From: an uncultured Lachnospiraceae bacterium
Lineage (GTDB): Bacteria > Bacillota > Clostridia > Lachnospirales > Lachnospiraceae
Reading direction: 5' to 3'
Assembly: GCA_902783295.1 (NCBI GenBank)
Contig: CACZQT010000266.1
Coordinates: 1 to 10,167, forward strand
DNA: 10,167 bases
Below are positions 5,808 through 10,167 of the stretch, in pieces. The notes under the pieces are model-generated. The model saw nothing but the letters and a program-made list of their open reading frames with translations. It was not told the DNA's origin and searched no databases. Both the position numbers and the translations under genes were made by a program. Position 1 is the stretch's first letter, and every line of letters begins with the position of its first letter.

Positions 5808-6815
5808 ATGGGAAAAGTTATGCTGGAGATCCGTGATCTCAAAACGAAATATGTTACCCGCTTCCACGAGGATGTGTTCGCCGTGGACGGCGTATCCTTC
5901 AAGATCGAGGAAGGCAAATCCCTGGGGGTGGCAGGCGAATCGGGCTGCGGCAAGTCTACGCTGGCCCTGAGCATGATGGGGTATTATTTCCCGCCTCTGC
6001 ACTATATCAGCGGGGATATCATCATTGACGGGCAGAATATTTCCGGGCTGGATCCGGACACCGTCCGGAAGACCGTTCTCGGAAAGGAAATTGCCTACAT
6101 CCCTCAGGCGGCCATGAACGCGCTGAATCCTACCCAGCGCATCATCCGCTTCGTGGAGGACGTGATTCATGCCCATGATCCCAAAGCGGATAAAAAGGAA
6201 ATCCGCGAACTCGCGGAAGCCCGCTTTGCCGAGCTGGGACTGCCGAAGGATGTGCTGGACAAGCATGCGGTCGAGCTTTCCGGCGGCATGAAGCAGCGTA
6301 CCGTTATCGCCGTGTCCACCATTCTCTCGCCCAAGGTGCTGATTGCCGACGAACCTTCCAGCGCGCTGGACGTGACCAGCCAGAAAATGGTTATCAAGAT
6401 GATGCGCGAGCTGATGGAGAAGGGCTACATTAAGTCGATGCTTTTCATCACGCACGAACTGCCGCTGCTGTACAACGTTACCGATGATATCATGGTAATG
6501 TACGCCGGCCAGATTGTGGAAAAAGGCACCGCGAAGGAGATGGTTTTCGACCCTGTCCATCCTTATTCGCACGGCCTGATGGGTTCCATCCTGGTGCCGG
6601 AGGCGGGTACGCGCGGTTCGACGCTTACTGCCATTCCCGGCACGCCGCCCAACCTCAAAAAACCGCCGCAGGGCTGCCGCTTTGCCGAGCGCTGCGCCTA
6701 TGCAAAAGACGAATGCCGTTACCACGGCGTCCCGGAGAAGCCTTTCGGCGAAGGACGCAGCTACCGCTGCCTGATGAGCGTCGAACAATTGCGGGAGGTG
6801 TACGAGCATGAGTGA
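5808..6815 (+). CDS. ABC transporter ATPase, DppD/OppD type, with four-cysteine C-terminal motif
   Basis: Nucleotide-binding subunit that powers import from the cytoplasmic face. All catalytic motifs are intact in 335 residues: Walker A GESGCGKST (43-51), Q-loop Q100, signature LSGGM (157-161), Walker B VLIADEP (177-183) and H-loop H216. The C-terminus is the oligopeptide-transporter extension (about 245-325) with cysteines C290, C296, C303 and C321 in a C-x5-C-x6-C-x17-C arrangement. In related DppD/OppD proteins this extension is reported to hold a [4Fe-4S] cluster, so the same is likely here. GGAGG lies 5 nt before the ATG and only 10 nt separate it from the permease. Its stop overlaps the start of the second ATPase by 8 nt, which implies translational coupling and equal amounts of the two. 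Confidence 0.94.
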   Translation: MGKVMLEIRDLKTKYVTRFHEDVFAVDGVSFKIEEGKSLGVAGESGCGKSTLALSMMGYYFPPLHYISGDIIIDGQNISGLDPDTVRKTVLGKEIAYIPQAAMNALNPTQRIIRFVEDVIHAHDPKADKKEIRELAEARFAELGLPKDVLDKHAVELSGGMKQRTVIAVSTILSPKVLIADEPSSALDVTSQKMVIKMMRELMEKGYIKSMLFITHELPLLYNVTDDIMVMYAGQIVEKGTAKEMVFDPVHPYSHGLMGSILVPEAGTRGSTLTAIPGTPPNLKKPPQGCRFAERCAYAKDECRYHGVPEKPFGEGRSYRCLMSVEQLREVYEHE

Positions 6816-7659
6816 AAAAAGAGAACGTAAGGACTTTTCGAACGGCCCGCTCTGCCTCTCCGGCCGCGGTGTAACCAAGGTTTTCGGTCTGGGTGAGAAA
6901 AAGACAGTGGCGGTCGACCATGTGGATTTTGATTTTCACGAAGGGGAGTTTGTCTCCATCGTGGGTGAATCCGGCAGCGGAAAGACCACGCTGTCCAAAA
7001 TGCTGCTGGGCCTGATTAATGTTTCCGAGGGAGAGATTCTCTTCCAGGGCAAGCCGAGGGACATCGGCAGCGGGCGGAAGAAACGGGAGTACTGGAAGGG
7101 CATCCAGGCTATTTTTCAGGATCCTTTCTCTTCCTTCAATGTATTTCACAAGATTGATTCCGTGCTGCTCGACTGCATCAACATCCGCGGCGGCCGGGGC
7201 TTAAGCAAAGAGAAGAAGATCGAGATGATGACCGAAGCCTGCAGCTTCGTGAATCTGAAATTCGCGGAACTCACCAATAAATATCCCTTCGAGCTTTCCG
7301 GCGGCCAGATGCAGCGTCTGATGATCGCACGCATTTTCCTGCTGAGACCGAAGATTCTGCTGGCAGACGAGCCGACCAGTATGGTGGATGCCTGCTCCCG
7401 TGCGACCATTCTGGACATGCTGCTGGACCTGCGGGACGAGACGGGGATGACCATCATCTTCATCACCCATGATATCGGCCTGGCTTACTACATTTCGGAT
7501 ACCGTCTATATTATGGAGCACGGCCGATTTGTGGAATCCGGGAAGGCAGATGAGGTGATTCTGAACCCGAAGGCAGCTTATACGAAGCGCCTGATCAGCG
7601 ACGTACCCAAGATCCATGAAGAATGGGATCTTTCCACCGTAGACCTGAAGACGGAATAA
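6808..7659 (+). CDS. ABC transporter ATPase, DppF/OppF type, short form
   Basis: Partner ATPase of the heterodimeric motor. It has 283 residues with Walker A GESGSGKTT (53-61), Q-loop Q104 in FQDPFSSFN, signature LSGGQ (163-167), Walker B ILLADEP (183-189), the D-loop region SMVDA (191-195) and H221. It ends soon after the NPKAAYTKRLI segment and lacks the cysteine-rich C-terminal extension seen in its partner; the usual family member is about 40 residues longer. The 'PTSMVDA' D-loop is in my experience common in the members of this family found next to glycosidases. A GGGAGG (6793-6798) inside the end of the previous gene serves as its binding site. Both sites of the dimer look catalytically competent because no motif is degraded. 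Confidence 0.93.
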   Translation: MSEKRERKDFSNGPLCLSGRGVTKVFGLGEKKTVAVDHVDFDFHEGEFVSIVGESGSGKTTLSKMLLGLINVSEGEILFQGKPRDIGSGRKKREYWKGIQAIFQDPFSSFNVFHKIDSVLLDCINIRGGRGLSKEKKIEMMTEACSFVNLKFAELTNKYPFELSGGQMQRLMIARIFLLRPKILLADEPTSMVDACSRATILDMLLDLRDETGMTIIFITHDIGLAYYISDTVYIMEHGRFVESGKADEVILNPKAAYTKRLISDVPKIHEEWDLSTVDLKTE

Positions 7660-7675
7660 CGAAAAGGGGAATGAT

Positions 7676-9949
7676 ATGGATATTAAGAAACTGATATCCC
7701 GGATGACGCTGGAAGAAAAAGCCGGACTCTGCTCCGGAGCGGATTTCTGGCATACCAAGGCCGTAGAACGGCTGGGGATCCCCGCTACGATGGTCAGCGA
7801 CGGGCCTCACGGACTCCGGAAACAGGATGAAGAAGGCGATCATCTGGGCATCAACGACAGCATCAAGGCTGTCTGCTTTCCTGCCGCCAGCGCCACTGCC
7901 GCTTCATTCGACAAGAACCTTCTCTGCCGTATGGGCGAAGCTGTGGGCGATTCCTGCCAGCATGAAAAGCTCTCTGTGGTCCTGGGACCGGCTGTCAATA
8001 TCAAGCGTTCACCTCTTTGCGGACGGAATTTCGAATATTTCTCGGAAGATCCCTACCTGGCGGGTAAGCTGTCAGCTGCCTTTATCCACGGCGTGCAGAG
8101 CCGCAATGTGGGAACCAGCATCAAGCATTTCGCGGCGAATTCCCAGGAACACCGCCGCATGAGTTCTTCTGCAGATGTGGACGAGCGCACCCTGCGGGAG
8201 ATTTATCTGCCCGCTTTCGAAACCGCGGTGAAGGAAGAGCAGCCCTGGACGGTCATGTGTTCCTATAACCGCATCAATGGCGTCTATGCCTCCGAGAACC
8301 CCTGGCTGCTGACCGAGGTCCTGCGTGATGAGTGGGGTTTTGAAGGTTACGTGATGAGCGACTGGGGCGCGGTTTCCAACCGCGTGGCAGGCGTTGCTGC
8401 AGGCCTGGATCTGGAGATGCCTTCTTCCGGCGGCATTAATGACCGGAAGATCGTGAAGGCTGTCCAGTCCGGAGAACTGGATGAGAAAGTTCTGGACCGG
8501 GCTGTGGAACGGATCCTGAATATCGTGTTCCGCTATACAGAAAACGCGAAGCCGGATACCCTCTGGGACAAGGAAGCACAGCATCTCCTGGCGGCAGAGA
8601 TCGCCGGAGACTGCATGGTATTGCTCAAAAATGAAGACTCTGTCCTGCCTCTTCACAAAGAGGATGAGATCGCCTTCATCGGCGAGTTTGCCGAAAAACC
8701 CCGTTTCCAGGGCGGCGGAAGCTCCCATATCAACTGCTTCAGGACGACAAGTGCTCTGGAGGCGGCGGAAGGGCTGCATATCACCTACGCGCAGGGCTAC
8801 AGCACGAAAACGGACAGCGCCACGGAAGAGCAGATCGCTGAAGCTGTCGCCGCCGCGAAGAAGGCGAAGGTGGCGGTTGTTTTTGCCGGGCTTCCGGATG
8901 TCTATGAATCAGAGGGCTATGACCGCAGCCATATGCGCATGCCCGAGTGCCAGAACCGTCTGATCGAGGCAGTGGCTGAAGCCAACCCCAACACGGTGGT
9001 CGTGCTGCACAACGGTTCTCCTGTGGAGATGCCCTGGATCGGGAAAGTCAAGGCCGTACTGGAAGCCTATCTGGGCGGCCAGGCGGTGGGTATAGCCACC
9101 GTGCGGGTGCTGTTCGGCGAGGTCAACCCCTCCGGCAGGCTCCCGGAGACCTTCCCGAAGAAGCTTTCGGACAACCCTTCCTATCTGTTTTACGGCGGGG
9201 AGGGCGATACGGCTGAATATCGTGAAGGTATTTTCGTAGGCTACCGTTACTATGACCGGAAGGAAGCCGAGGTGCTCTTCCCCTTCGGCTATGGCCTGAG
9301 CTATACCAGCTTTGAGTATTCCAACCTGCGCCTGAGCGCGGAAAGCATTACGGACCAGGAGACGCTGACAGCCGCGGTGACAGTGAAAAACACCGGCAGC
9401 CGGGCAGGCAAGGCCGTAGTGCAGCTTTATGTGGGCGATGAGGAGAGTACCGTGTTCCGCCCTGTCCGCGAACTGAAGGGCTTTGAGAAAGTGGAACTTC
9501 AGCCCGGCGAGGCAAAGGACGTCTGCTTCACGCTGGATAAGAGAGCCTTCGCTTACTGGAATACACAGATCCATGACTGGCATGTGGAGACCGGTTCCTT
9601 TACCGTGGAGATCGGGCATTCTTCCCGGGATATCACGCTTCAGGCGAAGGTCAACGTCCAGTCCACGGTGGAACTGCCCAGGCACTACACCATGGACAGC
9701 ATCTTCATGGATCTGATGGCGGACCCGAGGGCTAAAACAGCCCTGAAGCCTCTGCTCGACGGCCTGCGCGCCGTCTTCGCGCCGGCGCCGGCGGAGGAGA
9801 CGACGGAAGCCGCCAGTGAGGCGATTTCGGACGAAATGTCGCTGGCCATGCTCAATTACATGCCGCTGCGCGGCGTCATCAGTTTTGGCGGTGACGAAAA
9901 AGCAGAGATGATGGTGCAGCAGATCCTGGATGAATTAAATAAAGCTTGA
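7676..9949 (+). CDS. Glycoside hydrolase family 3 beta-glucosidase, cytoplasmic
   Basis: Hydrolyses beta-linked glucosides or oligosaccharides with retention, releasing the terminal sugar. The 757 residues contain the N-terminal barrel (about 1-290), with the nucleophile D229 in YVMSDWG, substrate-site residues K150-H151 (SIKHFAAN) and R117-N118 (GRNFEYFSEDP). The second alpha/beta domain (about 300-500) includes ESEGYDR (411-417), where E413 is the probable acid/base. A fibronectin-III-like domain follows at about 560-650. A C-terminal tail (about 672-757) has a low-complexity APAPAEETTEAASEA linker and a helical end, a form seen in other Clostridia GH3 enzymes. There is no signal peptide, so it works inside the cell on imported sugar. 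AAGGGGA (7664-7670) precedes ATG by 5 nt, and the gene lies 16 nt from the ATPase gene, placing it in the same operon. The exact linkage specificity cannot be read from sequence; a beta-xylosidase is a less likely alternative. Confidence 0.93.
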   Translation: MDIKKLISRMTLEEKAGLCSGADFWHTKAVERLGIPATMVSDGPHGLRKQDEEGDHLGINDSIKAVCFPAASATAASFDKNLLCRMGEAVGDSCQHEKLSVVLGPAVNIKRSPLCGRNFEYFSEDPYLAGKLSAAFIHGVQSRNVGTSIKHFAANSQEHRRMSSSADVDERTLREIYLPAFETAVKEEQPWTVMCSYNRINGVYASENPWLLTEVLRDEWGFEGYVMSDWGAVSNRVAGVAAGLDLEMPSSGGINDRKIVKAVQSGELDEKVLDRAVERILNIVFRYTENAKPDTLWDKEAQHLLAAEIAGDCMVLLKNEDSVLPLHKEDEIAFIGEFAEKPRFQGGGSSHINCFRTTSALEAAEGLHITYAQGYSTKTDSATEEQIAEAVAAAKKAKVAVVFAGLPDVYESEGYDRSHMRMPECQNRLIEAVAEANPNTVVVLHNGSPVEMPWIGKVKAVLEAYLGGQAVGIATVRVLFGEVNPSGRLPETFPKKLSDNPSYLFYGGEGDTAEYREGIFVGYRYYDRKEAEVLFPFGYGLSYTSFEYSNLRLSAESITDQETLTAAVTVKNTGSRAGKAVVQLYVGDEESTVFRPVRELKGFEKVELQPGEAKDVCFTLDKRAFAYWNTQIHDWHVETGSFTVEIGHSSRDITLQAKVNVQSTVELPRHYTMDSIFMDLMADPRAKTALKPLLDGLRAVFAPAPAEETTEAASEAISDEMSLAMLNYMPLRGVISFGGDEKAEMMVQQILDELNKA

Positions 9950-9965
9950 GATTGATTCCTGCATG

Positions 9966-9996
9966 CGGGCGGGACCGCTGCGGTCCCGCCCGTTTT
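9966..9996 (+). terminator. Intrinsic terminator of the transporter-GH3 operon
   Basis: A perfect 12-bp GC-rich stem (9966-9977 with 9981-9992) with a 3-nt loop (CTG) is followed by TTTT (9993-9996) and a further T-containing stretch. It lies 16 nt after the GH3 stop and separates that gene from the GH1 gene, so GH1 is expected to depend on partial read-through or its own promoter. Confidence 0.85.
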
Positions 9997-10006
9997 CTGT
10001 CAGATT

Positions 10007-10034
10007 GGAAATTTCCCGGAATTTCCTGTATTTA
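10007..10034. promoter_or_regulatory. Palindromic operator-like site and weak promoter before GH1
   Basis: GGAAATTTCC (10007-10016) is a perfect 10-bp palindrome, and a near copy, CGGAATTTCC (10017-10026), follows immediately. Together they also form GGAAATT...AATTTCC, a 7-bp inverted repeat around TCCCGG. A poor promoter can be proposed, TTGGAA (10005-10010) and TATTTA (10029-10034) with an 18-nt spacer, which would be overlapped by this palindrome. The site is visible; its role in separate control of GH1 after the terminator is inferred. Confidence 0.35.
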
Positions 10035-10059
10035 CAACAAGGATAACGGAGGAACAACT

Positions 10060-10167
10060 ATGAAGCAGTTTCCCGAGAACTTTCTGTGGGGCGTAGCCTG
10101 CGCCTCCTACCAGTGTGAGGGAGCCTGGAACGAGGATGGAAAGGGCAGAAGCATCTGGGATGACTAC
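10060..10167 (+). CDS. Glycoside hydrolase family 1 beta-glycosidase (N-terminus only, partial)
   Basis: 36 codons are open to the window edge. The start has GGAGG (10048-10052) 7 nt upstream. Residues 8-22, FLWGVACASYQCEGA, fit the GH1 N-terminal signature exactly, with Q18 at the position that binds the sugar in subsite -1, and GKGRSIWDDY follows as in the family. The product would be a cytoplasmic beta-glucosidase or 6-phospho-beta-glucosidase. Because the neighbouring importer is an ABC type, which does not phosphorylate its cargo, the unphosphorylated substrate is more likely. The catalytic glutamates lie beyond the window. It adds a second beta-glycosidase family to the locus, probably with different linkage or chain-length preference from GH3. 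Confidence 0.93.
   Translation, partial: MKQFPENFLWGVACASYQCEGAWNEDGKGRSIWDDY

Noticed and set aside
5775..6878. Long minus-strand frame opposite the first ATPase, and similar antisense frames over the other genes
   Set aside because: These are codon-bias shadows of well-supported sense genes; they lack start signals and recognisable domains.

Overview
The window reads as a carbohydrate-utilisation locus from a low-to-moderate GC Gram-positive bacterium, most likely a gut or rumen member of the Clostridia. This is inferred from strong AGGAGG ribosome binding sites, the style of the signal peptide, and a family of genes typical of that group; no rRNA or marker gene is present to fix the taxon. 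The coding sequence is moderately GC-rich while the promoter region in front of the regulator is AT-rich.

Layout. The left edge (1-137, minus strand) holds the first 45 codons of a membrane-fusion (HlyD-like) protein whose N-terminus looks like the secretion protein of NHLM-type bacteriocin/peptide export systems. It has its own promoter and faces away from everything else. A gene-free stretch (138-575) holds the two divergent promoters, a perfect 33-bp inverted repeat between them, and a cluster of CGAAA/TTTCG motifs, direct repeats and palindromes that look like operators.

From 576 to 9949 all genes lie on the plus strand and are tightly packed: a LacI-family regulator, a secreted family-5 solute-binding protein, two DppB/DppC-type permeases, two DppD/DppF-type ATPases, and a cytoplasmic GH3 beta-glucosidase. 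A strong intrinsic terminator follows GH3. A further 5' leader with a palindromic site then leads into a GH1 beta-glycosidase that runs off the right edge. A terminator-like hairpin also sits between the binding protein and the permeases, and probably sets a higher level for the binding protein.

Interpretation. The transporter belongs by sequence to the peptide/nickel (Opp/Dpp) class. A sugar-type regulator and two intracellular beta-glucosidase families around it indicate that the cargo is a beta-glucoside or beta-linked oligosaccharide (cellobiose, gentiobiose, laminaribiose or similar), imported intact, hydrolysed by GH3 and GH1, and sensed by the LacI protein. Unusual points are the lack of a lipobox in the binding protein, a roughly 110-130-residue extra segment in the second permease at the position of its first external loop, the presence of the four-cysteine C-terminal motif in only one of the two ATPases, and the dense operator-like architecture before the regulator. 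I see no phage, CRISPR or novel defence system here; the novelty is mostly in transporter architecture and regulation.
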